Positions 43,839 to 54,592 of a stretch of 64,000 bases of DNA are shown piece after piece (position 1 is the first letter of the stretch; each line of letters opens with the position of its first letter). The notes under the pieces are model-generated. The model searched no databases, was not told the origin of the DNA, and was given only the letters and a program-made list of their open reading frames with translations. The position numbers and the translations under genes are program-made. The stretch comes from Luidia sarsii (Eukaryota; Echinodermata; Asteroidea; Paxillosida; Luidiidae), in NCBI GenBank assembly GCA_949987565.1, contig OX465109.1, forward strand, positions 13,967,400 to 14,031,399, given 5' to 3'.

Positions 43839-44310
43839 TGTGACCCGGCACAGCATAATGAAGAATAACCCCCACTTTTGTGATTTTGAGATTTTTTAAT
43901 GATGTGAAAGAGTATACCATTAGCTTTCGAATGATATCAAAATTAGTTCCGTATGAACTTTTTTTGTAAATAGTACGAGGGGACTTCGCTCGTTCATTTG
44001 GCACCATGCAGACACATTATAGCAGCACCAGTCTAACTCCTCGAAAGCGGCCATTCATGAAGGCAGGAACTTTACATTCTCATGGAAACAGTAGGCCTAC
44101 ACAAACACTCCCCCGAAATCCTTTTTCAACATTTAGAGACATATTTCGGAAAAAATCCTTTGAACATAACATCATCGTATACATTAACTTTCCGAAAATA
44201 CAAAAAAAAACATACTTTTAATCGAATTGAGAAGATACTTTGACTTCAGGCGTTGTTTACTGGAAAAGTGTTTTGGTGGGATATTCTTCATGTCGCTGTG
44301 CCGGGTCACA
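43839..44310. mobile_element. 472-bp MITE (TGTGACCCGGCACAGC ends)
   Basis: It starts TGTGACCCGGCACAGC and ends with the exact complement. A partial inverted relative sits inside DIRS-2 at 39543. Short frames inside are not conserved. No clear target duplication. Confidence 0.8.
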
Positions 44311-44389
44311 TAATTTTATCGGGTGTTTATTGTGGAACAATAGATTGTAAATCTTGCCAAAAGAGGGCGACGTGTACTGCTGCTACTAC

Positions 44390-45525
44390 AGTATCGTGGG
44401 GGCCCAGTTTTCGACGGTACGCGTTTTCGACGCTTGGCCTTCTAACTCACATCGCACGATAAAAACTCACGATGAAAAATCTCAGACTTCGTATCTTCCA
44501 GTTTGTTTCCTGCTCTTGTCCGTCAACGAAAATGTGGAAAGTTAAGGCTCTTCCGGTAGGCCAAACTCGTGTGATTCAAAAAGTTGCTCTTTTGGGGTCT
44601 ATTTTCCTAGGTACAAAACTGGCAGTAATTGCTTCGTAGCTCCAGTTTTCTTTAATTGTTGGTCCTAAAAAAAATCTGAGTGTACCATAACAAACCCCGA
44701 CATATGTAGAAAAAAAGTCACGCAACTTGAGGCAGTCCGTTCTGGGTAAAAACTAGGAGGCTCCTAAAGGGCGTCTCGCTTATATACTATATTATCATTA
44801 TTATTATTATTATTATTATTATTTAAAGGCATAAGTAACATGGCCTAATAGGCTTTTATAAAAAAAAAAAATTAAAAAAAAGGGCAGCTAGAGAAAGTAC
44901 CAAGAAGGAGGAAATGTGTCTCTTGAGTGACATTGGGAAAGGAAGAAGCAGTGGGTTTTTTAAACGTCACAGAAGAAGACATCAACCAGATGAAAAATAC
45001 AACCCCACCAAAAGAGCAAAGAAAACATAATCTGCTTCCATGGCTGAATCACAATTAGCTTGGACCAAGCCGAACAATCACATCCTGCCTCGATGTACAT
45101 GTATCTTAATCTGATTTGGAAATAAACAAGGATGAAAAATGCTGCGTGTGCTGTGTGTCACTCATATAGATACCGCCTTACCGTATTTCACCTCTATGCA
45201 TACTTGATCGAAGATCCAAATTCAAAACAGTTAAAAGATATCTTTCAGTTTAATGAACTTCTTTTCACATTTTAAGAAAATTATTCTCAATTTGAATTAT
45301 TCATTATGGTGATTAAATTTATGTCCTTATTATTATGAGGACAGTTTTGATGATTTGGAAAAGGATGGGAAAGGAGAGGTAGCATGAAGGGAAAGGAGTT
45401 GATAGGTGATAACAAAAAAAGTCAATCCAACTTCCCCATATCAAATTTAGTGGCTCGGGGCAATGAGACAAAATTAATGCAAACCAATAAGTTTTAAGCA
45501 TAAATTATGAATGTGAATTATGAAT
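44390..45525 (-). repeat. E1 repeat copy c
   Basis: Minus-strand copy: TATCGTGGGGGCCCAGTTTT at the start and AAGTTGGATTGACTTTTTTT in complement near the end. It contains the uninterrupted site GTTGCTCTTTTGGGGTCT that is split by a hairpin insert in copy d. Its far end abuts PLE-A copy 4. Includes an ATT microsatellite near 44780-44822. Confidence 0.75.
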
Positions 45526-45539
45526 GTTTTAAGGAAAAC

Positions 45540-46460
45540 ATTCAACTTGTATTCTAAGCCCACCGACACTCATCAATATCTCCATTCCTCCAGTTGTCAC
45601 CCCAGACACTGTAAGACTGGTATAGCTTACAGCCAGGCCCTCAGATTGAGGCGTATTTGTTCCAATGAGTCTGACTTTCGCCGCCATACACGTGTATTGG
45701 CCAGTAACTTGGTTGCTAGAGGCTATAGTTCTCGCCAAGTGAAGAACTCCATTGCTAAAGTCTATTCCATTCCCAGAAGTTCGGCACTAAAACAAAAACC
45801 ACCAGGTCCCAAGGACAAGCCCAAGGTTCCCTTAGTTACTTCCTACCACCCTTCTCTTCCTCCTCTCAGGAAGATAACTAAGGAAAACCACCATATATTC
45901 TCCACACTTCAGATCGTCTGGCTGATGCCATTCCAAATTCGCCTGTTTTGGCTTTCAGGCGCCCCCGTAACCTGCGTGACTTAATTGTCCGAGCAGAGGT
46001 TCCCCCTTTGGACTCTTCACCTACAACTAAATTTGGTACATTTAAGTGTACCTCGAAATGCATTGTTTGCAAGACACATGTCAAGGAAATAGACTCTTTC
46101 AATGGACATTCTTCTGGAACTACCCACACGACCAATGGCTCTATCACGTGCACTACCTCCAACATCATATACCTCATCTCTTGTAGAGTTTGTAATATTC
46201 AGTATGTTGGCGAGACCAAAAACACCCTCAAAAAACGGATCTATGGCCATAGGTCTACTATAAAAACCGGTAAAATGGACACCCCTGTTGGGTATCACTT
46301 CAATCTCCCTAATCATTCGATATCAGATATGAGTGTACTGGGCATAGAATCACTTGGTCACCGTAGTAATGCTGTCCGTCTTAGCCGTGAGAAAATGTGG
46401 ATGAAGCGTCTTCGGACTATTCAACCACATGGTCTCAACATCCAGGAGGGTAATGACTAA
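45540..46460 (+). pseudogene. PLE-A RT C-terminus and GIY-YIG endonuclease (copy 4)
   Basis: RT thumb, linker (VKNSIAKVYSIPRSSALKQK), Cys-rich CTSKCIVCKTH and the GIY-YIG core (IIYLISCRVCNIQYVGET, KNTLKKRIYGHRS) are all readable. A frame change between the HHIFSTLQIV and RRPRNLRDLIVRAEVPP segments breaks it. The RT palm is absent. The C-terminus REKMWMKRLRTIQPHGLNIQ ends at TGA-like stop after EGND. Confidence 0.88.
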
Positions 46461-46741
46461 CACCATGCAGCTTTCTGATAATCCTTCTTTTGTGTTCAGT
46501 CCTTCACACTTCTCTCTTTGATCTTTCCCCCTCTTGTCACTAATCCCTACCCTAACTCCTTTGCCCTTCTCTTTGATCTTTCCCCCTCCTCTCACTAATC
46601 CCTACCCTACTCCTTGCCCTTCCCTTTGATCTCTCCCTACCAGCTTCACTCTTTGTCCTCTGTTTCTCATCCGTGTCCTATTCACTCTCTCCCCCCCCCC
46701 CTTCCTTCGTGTACATGTATCTGTTTTGTCCTTGTCACTCT

Positions 46742-46780
46742 GCCTTTGAGAAAGGTCCTGCTAGGATCGAAACGTCAGGC
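46742..46780 (+). ncRNA. hammerhead-like motif, best-preserved PLE-A copy
   Basis: Stem I GCCU/AGGC (46742-46745 with 46777-46780) is perfect. Core UUGAGAA is at 46746-46752, then one extra A, stem II GGUCCU/AGGAUC with loop GCU, GAAAC, and GUC as the expected cleavage triplet (46774-46776). The ACGU between GAAA and the cleavage site is self-complementary, as in minimal-stem-III hammerheads thought to act as dimers. It deviates from CUGANGA by U3 and A8. Confidence 0.5.
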
Positions 46781-46856
46781 CCACTAAATTTTAAGATTTA
46801 CATTTTGGTAATTTTAGTCAGTAAGCAGTTTGCAACATTTTTGTATATCACCTTTT

Positions 46857-49010
46857 AACCCTTTCGCGTCCGACGGGACTTTAAAGTCCCAGCTCCTAAT
46901 TCAATGTGCAATTTAAGAAAATAAAATCCCTTTCAGTCCATTCATGCCTAGCCTGGAAGGCTAGGGCCGGGACTCCTGAGTCCCTGTATAGAGCTAGCAT
47001 AATAAATGCTGCCCTCTATAGGCATGTAGTGTTTAGTCTCAACTGAGTTTTGTGAACTGCTACGTCTCAATTTACCATCGATTTATGCGCCAACTTCCCG
47101 CTCCAGAAAAATTACATTTGCTGTCCAGGTAGGAACTCTGATTTTTTATGCTTATTGTACATCCTTTGTAGATTATTTTTATACCAAATAGTTGCCTGTA
47201 CTAGGTACCATGATTTTGTGGATGGGACTCAGAAGTCCCGTCAGGCTGTGGCATAGCGTGGGTACGCATTCAAAATGGCGGCCAGCATGCATGCACTGTA
47301 CATTATGTAACGTACATGTACATCGTACATTGTAATTTGTAGTAATTGTACACAGTGTGTGTATGTTTGTGTACTGTTTTGTGTACGTACATTGCATTTT
47401 CATGTCAGAATTGAGGATGGAATTTGCATTTACACAACAATAATTCAGAAGTAGGGCCTAACTTACTTATAATAGCCTTCATATGAATTCCTTTTCGCTC
47501 CTTTTCAATGCACCACACAACCACTAGAACATCCCCCATAGGAACGGTACACTGGAATCAGCCGGCTATTTTCATAATACTGTCATAACTAAAGAACGCG
47601 GTAAAAGTCTTCGTTGTTAATCGAGTATTATGAAGAATATATAATATACTTTCGATTAATGTGAATTTTATTTGAAAAAACAACAATTATGGACCGTCAT
47701 TTTCGGGATAAACGTCATGACTCTCTCCAGTTTTTGTTAAAATTTGTGTGTAGAATCGGTACTTCCGCTAGTTTCTGCTGTACTGCCCGTTTTCAACTCG
47801 CCATAATTTTCGCTAGCGCCCTCCTTTGACTTTGTTAATCGCACAGGAGACGCTGTGATTCCTAAGCTTACTATCAATATAAGTTTCATTGTGATTGGCC
47901 AATGTTAACCACCGTCCAAATGTAGACAAAGATTTTCCAGCCAATGGAAAAAATTCTTATATCCATGGTCAACCGGTACCCAACACACGCTGTACCACCA
48001 CGTTGTACACACATGAGGCCTGTGTGACTTGTGTTTACACAATAGTTAATCCCAAAGATTAAGAGATAAGGGTACAGGCACAGCAGTTTTCGAAGGAGCG
48101 TTTTTGCTATGGAAGGAATTGATATGTTGTTAATTGCATGTTCTTGTTTTTATTGTTTCATCAGATTCTAATCATGTCGTCTTCAAAGAAAACCTTGAGT
48201 CCATCATGGATAGTATTCCTGACTATGGGTCAGATGAAGACACGCCTATCGAATCCGACATAGATGACGAAGAGTTCTTTGCTGACAATCTGCCACAGCC
48301 ACATTGCCTTTGGATGATCGTGAGGTCTTGCAGACACAACAAGCTTAGGTTTCTGACTCTGAAGACAAAGATGATCAACCTTTGGGTTCTTTGCTAAAGA
48401 CGCGTGATGCACATCGTTAGTGGAAGAAATCAAGACAAGCAACGTAATTCCAGAATTCTCTGAAGCTGCCGGTTCGTGCAACAAGAAGATGTTTGAAGAC
48501 TGCTCCACTGCAACTGATACATTTTTGATGTATTTTGACGATGAGATCATACGGGATAATACAGTCAAATTTGTATGCGGTCCAAAAGGGCAAGCATTTG
48601 TAGCCTTTCACAGATAGAGAGCTTCTCGGAATTGTCTGTCTTGATGGGCTACCATCAACTTCCGTCATGGCGGAATTATTGGTCCATTGATCCTGATCTC
48701 CATGTCGGAACTGTTACTGAATTTATGCCACGTAATCGCTTTCTAAATGTGCATTCAGAAGAAGCAGGTATCACTGTCTACGCTCAAGTTTCTTGGAAAA
48801 TCTTACCAAATCTTGAAGGATTTCTCTATTCATGTTCAATTGTTCATGTTCCACAGTAATTTTGCACAATTTGTAATAAAACTGCGAGTTAAGAATACCG
48901 GTAGATACAAATTGATTTGTGTCTGTTTGTGTTCATTGGTTATTCATATGAAGTTCAGTGCAATGTTCAGTCTTCACACAGCCCGTCGGGACTTATAAGT
49001 CCCGCTGCTA
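46857..49010 (+). mobile_element. piggyBac-like element relic
   Basis: It starts at TTAACCCTTTCGCGTCCGAC, a TTAA-adjacent CCCTTT end as in piggyBac elements. Four hairpins of the form GGGACT-N4-AGTCCC occur at 46877, 46971, 47226 and 48978. The interior has a decayed N-terminal transposase region (48134-48860). The right end is not a clear complement of the left, so boundaries are approximate. Confidence 0.6.
48180..48860 (+). pseudogene. piggyBac-like transposase N-terminal fragment
   Basis: In shifting frames: acidic IPDYGSDEDTPIESDIDDEE, then CSTATDTFLMYFDDEIIRD, then SVLMGYHQLPSWRNYWSIDP and MPRNRFLNVHSEE. These match, in order, the acidic N-terminus, the 'p-x-x-y-F-x-l-f-f-d-d-e' helix and the MG-x-x-x-LPS-x-x-x-YW segment of DDE_Tnp_1_7 transposases. 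The catalytic domain is missing. Confidence 0.7.
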
Positions 49011-49455
49011 ATTATGCATGATAATTGGTGACAGAAGAATTTTTTTTAATTTTAACAATCAAAGTAGCATTTTAATCACCATCAGTGGCCCAGAAAAAAA
49101 TTCATTAAACATTCTGGTGTCAAAAAAATATATTGGGCTTGAAAGGAAAGTGTTAGAAGCAGCTACACCTGTATAGGTATTAACACGTACAGTCTGTCAG
49201 CACGTTTGTGTACAGTACATGCATCTGCAAACGTGTTGGAAGAAAAGAGTGAATTTCGGAACGATTTAAGTTAGAATTGAAAATTGACACTATATTTGTA
49301 TATATCATTCAATTTCAAAAGCATCGTTGGGCGAATAGCACGGACATAATTATTTTTTATAATTAATTTTATACGTCCTTGGCGAATAGTGATAACGTCC
49401 CCCAAAGGGCACCGTACCATCGTGAAGCATTATGTTTCAGCAGAGGGGGCTACAA

Positions 49456-49565
49456 CCATTGATCTCCATAATATTATGGAGATCAATGGCTACAACCATT
49501 GATCTACATAATAAAGACCAATGGCTACAACACGGACGTGTATAGGTTTTTTATACACGTCCGTG
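49456..49565. repeat. three palindrome modules separated by CTACAA
   Basis: Module 1 (49456-49489) is a perfect 34-bp palindrome starting CCATTGATCTCCATAAT. Module 2 (49496-49524) is a decayed relative. Module 3 has 14-bp arms (CACGGACGTGTATA, 49531-49544; mate 49552-49565) and a 7-nt loop. Each is preceded and followed by GGCTACAA or CTACAA. Confidence 0.85.
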
Positions 49566-49894
49566 GCTACAATACGGGACCAGACTGATCCTGACCTTAC
49601 AGGTATTCGTTCAAAACGCTTGAGGGCGCTGTTTAAAAATGAAACCGACTCCGTTCATTTGTGAGTGTCGAAAACGTGAGTTTGTTTGGCATTTTTCTCC
49701 TTTATTTTATAAGGTCATTTGTTTCAGCTAAAATTTTTATACAGGGTTGTTTCCCCCTTTTTGACATGTTAATGGTCTGACATACGAACTGCGGAAATCT
49801 GTATGCCATGGCCGGCCGTCGCACTTTTTCAGTTGCAGGAGACATATGATTATGAATGATCAGTGTCAGTAGTGAGTACGACACTCGACAGACG

Positions 49895-50592
49895 GCAGTA
49901 TCGTGGGAACTACAGTTTTCGACGGTACGCGTTTTCGACGCTTGGCCTTTTATTACAACTCACATCGCACGATGAAAACAACTCCGTATCACGATCTCAG
50001 ACTTCGTATCTTCCGCCGTTCCGGTTTGTTTCCTGCTCTTTGTCCGTCACCGAAAATGTGGAAAGTTGAGGCTCTTCCAGTAGGCCAAACTCGTGTGATT
50101 CAAAAAGTTGCTCTTTTTTTGGTAGTTGCGGTAACCGTAACCCTCATCCTCCCGAAGGTCGGAGACCTTCGGGAGGATGAGGGTTACGGTTACCGCAACT
50201 ACTCTTTTGGGGTCTATTTTCCTAGGTACAATATTGGCAGTTGCTTCGTAGCTTCAGTTTTCTTTATTGTTGGTCCTAAAAAAAATCTGAGTGTACCATA
50301 ACAAACACCAACATACGTAGAAAAAAATATATCACGCAACTTAGGGCAGTCCATTCTGGGTAAAAACTATGGAGGTTCCTAAAGGGCGTCTCGCTTATTA
50401 TATAATTTTTATATTTTTTTATTATTATTTAAAGGCATAAAGTAACATGCCTAATAATATTAATAGGCTTTAAAAAATTAAAAAATAAATAAAGGGCAGC
50501 TAGAGAAAGTACCAAGAAGGAGGAAATGTGTCTCTTGAGTGACATTGGGAAAGGTCATAACTGAAGAAGCAGTGAGAAAGAGGATTGTGAAG
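49895..50592 (-). repeat. E1 repeat copy d (partial)
   Basis: It starts GTATCGTGGGAACTACAGTT and ends at AAGAGGATTGTGAAGTTTTT. It is interrupted by a 79-bp perfect foldback at 50123-50201 and lies head to head with copy e. Confidence 0.75.
50123..50201. mobile_element. 79-bp perfect foldback micro-element, 9-bp TSD
   Basis: Two arms of 38 bp (39 including a shared flank base) pair without mismatch around the loop GGA. The outer end is TAGTTGCGGTAACCG. Empty E1 copies read GCTCTTTTGGGG; here CTCTTTTGG occurs after the insert (50202-50210) and, with three extra T, before it (50111-50122). Confidence 0.8.
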
Positions 50593-51011
50593 TTTTTTAA
50601 CGCAGTGGCTATTGTTACGGCAGCCGTAACACAACTTCAATTTTCTGTAGTTACGGTTACGGCACTGCAACTGTGCAAGTGCGAGGACATACCAGATTTT
50701 GTTGCATGTGGTATTAAACCCCACATGCACAGGCAACGCCGCCTCAAGCTCATTACAGGCACAAGAAACATGGCAAATTCCCTGTCATTATCGGAATGGA
50801 AAAAGGTGTCTTTTAGTTTTAATAGTCAATCATGTATAAGAAGCTCTTGCACGGTGAGATCGGCAAAAAAACGGGTCCCTAACAGTAACAAAGTCGTCAG
50901 CGATGCATGCACTGTACTACGATGTCGACTTCGCGTGCGTGCATGTGGCGGCAGAAAATACGTCATTCGATTTCAGGGAGGTTTAAAAGACCACTATACA
51001 AATAATAAAAC
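50593..51011. other. unassigned stretch between E1 copies
   Basis: A plus-strand open frame (50539-51048) starts inside E1 copy d and continues through CKCEDIPDFVACGIKPHMHR and a basic C-terminus. I do not recognise a family, and the E1-derived start argues against a real gene. 50602-50668 contains GTTACGG/CCGTAAC words related to the 79-bp foldback. Confidence 0.4.
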
Positions 51012-52442
51012 TATTATATCCTCCAGTTACCGGTTTTCGACGATATAAGGACTTTTCACCAAGCTGACCAATGTGGACGAAAGTATCACACTAAAAGAGG
51101 TCTCAGTCACTTTTTCCACACCACAGACTATTAGAATAATCACAGAGAAGGTTGATCAAGCCTGTCACTTCCGTAAGATTACCCAGTTTTGTCGATGTCC
51201 ACGGCGCACCGCGCAGTAAGCATCGTGACCTATTTTCGACGGCGGTGTTTAGTAAGGTGTCCCAGTGCAGCCAAACGTAAAATAAATTCTTAAAATAACT
51301 CAAAATGCTGTGTGGCACTAAAATTCTTCCCTGTATGGTTTTTTGGTTCATCTTTCTGGGTTTTTTTTCCGACACTGCTTCTAATACTTTCCTCAAAACA
51401 TTCATAATTTATGCTTAAAATTGGTTTGCATTAATTTTGTCCCATTGCCCTGAGCCACTTTGAGATGGGGAAGTTGGATTGACTTGTTATCACCTGTCAA
51501 CTCCTTTCCCTTCACTTTCCCATCCTTTTCCAAATCATCAAACCTGTCCTCATAATAATAAGGAAATAAATTTAATCACCATAATGAATCATTCAAATTG
51601 AGAATAATTTTAAATGTGAAAAGAAGTTCATTTAACTGAAAGATATCTTTTAACTTTTTTTAATTTGGATCTTCAAGTAAACCATAGAGGTGAAATACGG
51701 TAGGGCGGTAGTTATGAGTGACACATGCAGCATTTCTCATCCTAATTTCCGCATCAGAAGATACATTGTGGCAGGATGTGATTGTTCGGCTTGGTCCAAG
51801 CTAATTATGATTCAGCCATGGAAGCAGATTTGTTTTCTTTGCCCTTTTGGTGGGGGTTGTATTTTTTATCTGGTTGATGTCTTCTTCTGTGACGTTTAAA
51901 AAAAATCCACAATCCTCTTTCTCACTGCTTCTTCAGTTAATGACCTTTCCCAATGTCACTCAAGAGACACATTTCCTCCTTGGTACTTTCTCTGCCTTTA
52001 AATAAAAATGCCTTTAAATAATAATAAAAACAAATAAAAAAATTATATAAGCGAGACGCTCTATAGGAGCCTCCATAGTTTTTACCCAGAACGGACTGCC
52101 TCAAGTTGCGTGATATATGTTTTTCTACGTATGTTGGGGTTTGTTATGGTACACTCAGATTTTTTTTAGGACCAACAATAAAGAAAACTGGAGCTACGAA
52201 GCAACTGCCAATTTTGTACCTAGGAAAATAGACCCCAAAAGAGCAACTTTTGGAATCACACGAGTTTGGCCTTCTGGAAGAGCCTTAACTTTCCACATTT
52301 TCGGTGACGGACAAAGAGCAGGAAACAAACCGAAAGATACAAGTCTGAGATCGTTATAGGGAGTTGTTTTCATCGTGCGATGTGAGTTAGAAGGCCAAGC
52401 GTCGAAAACGCGTACCGTCGAAAACTGGGCCTCCCACGATAC
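51012..52442 (+). repeat. E1 repeat copy e (longest)
   Basis: About 1.43 kb. The left end includes CCGGTTTTCGACGATATAAG; the right end is CCGTCGAAAACTGGGCCTCC, an imperfect inverted counterpart. No long conserved frame is shared by the five copies, so it is probably a non-autonomous DNA element. Others are at 19810, 36345, 44390 and 49895. Confidence 0.75.
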
Positions 52443-52444
52443 AG

Positions 52445-52550
52445 TACCTACTACCTAGTAACTACTACTAGTAGTTACTAGGTAGTAGGTACTACAACTA
52501 GAATTTTTCTAAATTCTAGTACTAGTAGTACTTAGTAGTAGTATAGTACT
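52445..52550. repeat. CTAGTA-type palindromes
   Basis: A perfect 35-nt palindrome (17-bp arms CTACCTAGTAACTACTA, one central C) near 52450-52490 is followed by AGTACTAGTAGT words resembling 19410-19530, and by CTAGAATTT/AAATTCTAG arms. Confidence 0.85.
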
Positions 52551-52618
52551 ACTGCAGGCCTCGAACTTAAGCAAAAAAAAAGGGGGCAAGCCACTTTCAC
52601 TTTAGCCTTGCCGTTTTC

Positions 52619-53975
52619 CGAATGGACCTTCCCATGAAATATGCAAAATTGTGGGCAAACGAAATACGCGCATAGGACGCACGTAGGAGACGCTGAAATC
52701 CTGAATAGCCAATGACCGCACACCAAACTGTTAGTGTTAGTGAGAAGGAACGCGTGCACGCCCGTGGAAAACTATAGACCTTTTTACACGAGCACTGAAA
52801 ATGCATGTCTGCGAAAATTGGCGCCGGGTGTCTGGCGCAATGGTCGTTTACGATTTGATCGCAGACATTTACACGGTACAACGCAGCGCGGTTGCAAACG
52901 TCCCTTGCTTCACCGTATTTGGAGGCGAGGTCAGAGGTTATTATTCGTATCGCTGGTACTGCGCTATTATTTACACGGAGGCATACGTTTACCAGTGTTG
53001 CTCTCAGCTCAGCGCCGGCGTTGCGAATTGTCTGATTGACGTTACGATCATGATGGCAGTTTTCAAGAACAATAATTATTGCGCACGAAGTAAGGTCCAG
53101 TTGGCTAGCAGTAGCAAGCTGCGCGCGCACTCCTCCGCACCCAGCACGTGCATGCAGGCACGCAGCCACGGACTGTAAAATAATACATCTACATGTATGT
53201 ACTACATGTACATGTACAATGTACATGTACTGTACGTGTACGTCCGTACAGTGGACACAACCATGGAGGAAGGAAAAATAATAGCTAGCTTCACAGTCGC
53301 AGTGTTGCGCAATGTTTTCGAACAAAAGTTTCGATCCAAACAGGATCGGGCGGGAAACCCTCGACATGATTGAGTCTGGTGTTTGTTCCTCCATGTAACA
53401 TTTTATTGCAATGCTGGGGCCAGGTGCAGACATTGAAGTTAGCTAAAAAAAAAAAAACTTCTATCTCATGCAAGACACACTACCAGTACACAACGTAACG
53501 AGGCCGATCGTGTAACATGCTTGCGGGGTCGCACGGGATTCATTTTCATCGTCAATTATTTTGTTGCCTTGATGACATTGTTGATCGTTCGTTTGCTCCT
53601 CACGGAAATATCAACGCATACGTCTCTGTGATGCGCCAACGAATATCCTTGCGAACGTCGCATGGGTGCATTTACACGACCTATCTCTGTGTTTATCGTA
53701 AGGATTTCGCATCGATGCGAAATTTTGGAGGAGGTCTCGATCCCTGTCAAGAATCGCAAGGGACCCTTGCGGTCTGGTGACAGAGATACACTTTTACACG
53801 AGAAGGTATCCGTGTGTTCTTGACATCGATGCGATTCCTTCACAAGGGACCCCCTGTTTCAGCTCTCATGTAAAATGGGCTTATGATTGGTTGGCAGCCC
53901 GTTTGCCCACCAATAAAAGCGCATGCACTAGGTCTAATTTGCATATTTCATGGGAAAGGTCCATTGCACAGGGCA
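52619..53975. mobile_element. ~1.35-kb TIR element, non-coding
   Basis: The left arm AATGGACCTTCCCATGAAAT, then ATGCAAA is mirrored by TTTGCATATTTCATGGGAAA, then GGTCCATT at about 53936-53963. Inner arms (GACCTTTTTACACGAGC and CTCTCATGTAAAATGG) suggest a nested second pair. Open frames inside on both strands show no known domain. Confidence 0.65.
53262..53396. mobile_element. 135-bp element with ATGGAGGAA...TTCCTCCAT ends
   Basis: Ends ATGGAGGAA and TTCCTCCAT are the same as those of the 21-27-bp micro-inserts. The interior is unrelated. No 9-bp flanking repeat is visible, so membership of the same family is tentative. Confidence 0.4.
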
Positions 53976-54077
53976 CCAAGGCCACCTCAAGGGGGCACCT
54001 AGGCCAACTCACTGTTACATCAAAAGGCTGATCAATAGACAATAGGCTCAAACCTTTATTTTACATTTTTACTAAAA

Positions 54078-54520
54078 AAACAACCTTTCTCAATCCTCCA
54101 CAATCCTCCAATAAATTTTACAACCTTCCTCAATCCTCCACAATCCTCCAGGGGTTAATGGAGGATTGTGGAGGATAGAGGAAGGTTGTAAAATTTGCAG
54201 TTGGAGGATTGTGGATGATTGAGGAAGGTTGTAAAATTTACACTGGAGGATTGGGGAGGATTGAGGAAGGTTGTAAAATTTACACTGGAGGATTGGGGAG
54301 GATTGAGGAAGGTTGTAAAATTTGCAGATGGAGGATTGTGGAGGATTGAGGAAGGTTGTAATATTTACACTGGAGGATTGGGGAGGATTGAGGAAGGTTG
54401 TAAAATTGACACTGGAGGATTGAGGAGGATTGAGGAAGGTTGTAAAATTGACACTGGAGGATTGGGGAGGATTGAGGAAGGTTGAGGTTGTTAAATTGAC
54501 ACTGGAGGATTCGTGATGAT
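54078..54520. repeat. 42-bp minisatellite headed by a hairpin
   Basis: 54111-54150 (AATTTTACAACCTTCCTCAA...) is mirrored by 54159-54197. It is followed by about seven tandem units containing GGATTGAGGAAGGTTGTAAA and ACACTGGAGGATTGGG. Unit length is 42 bp between 54240 and 54282, with variants. The 88-codon frame here is an artefact. Confidence 0.88.
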
Positions 54521-54592
54521 ATGATACATGTAAACTGTGCTGTGGATCAGACCTTGAAAATAATACATAATTACAGTATGTAAGCTCAAAAT

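Larger units (their letters stand above)
45540..46800 (+). mobile_element. PLE family A, copy 4 (3' half)
   Basis: It begins within the RT thumb (LYSKPTDTHQYLHSSSCHPR), runs through SQALRLRRICSNESDFRRHT to the endonuclease, and ends at the terminal motif plus CCCACTAAATTTTAAG. Two overlapping frames (45520-45984, 45948-46460) show one frameshift near 45960. Confidence 0.9.
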
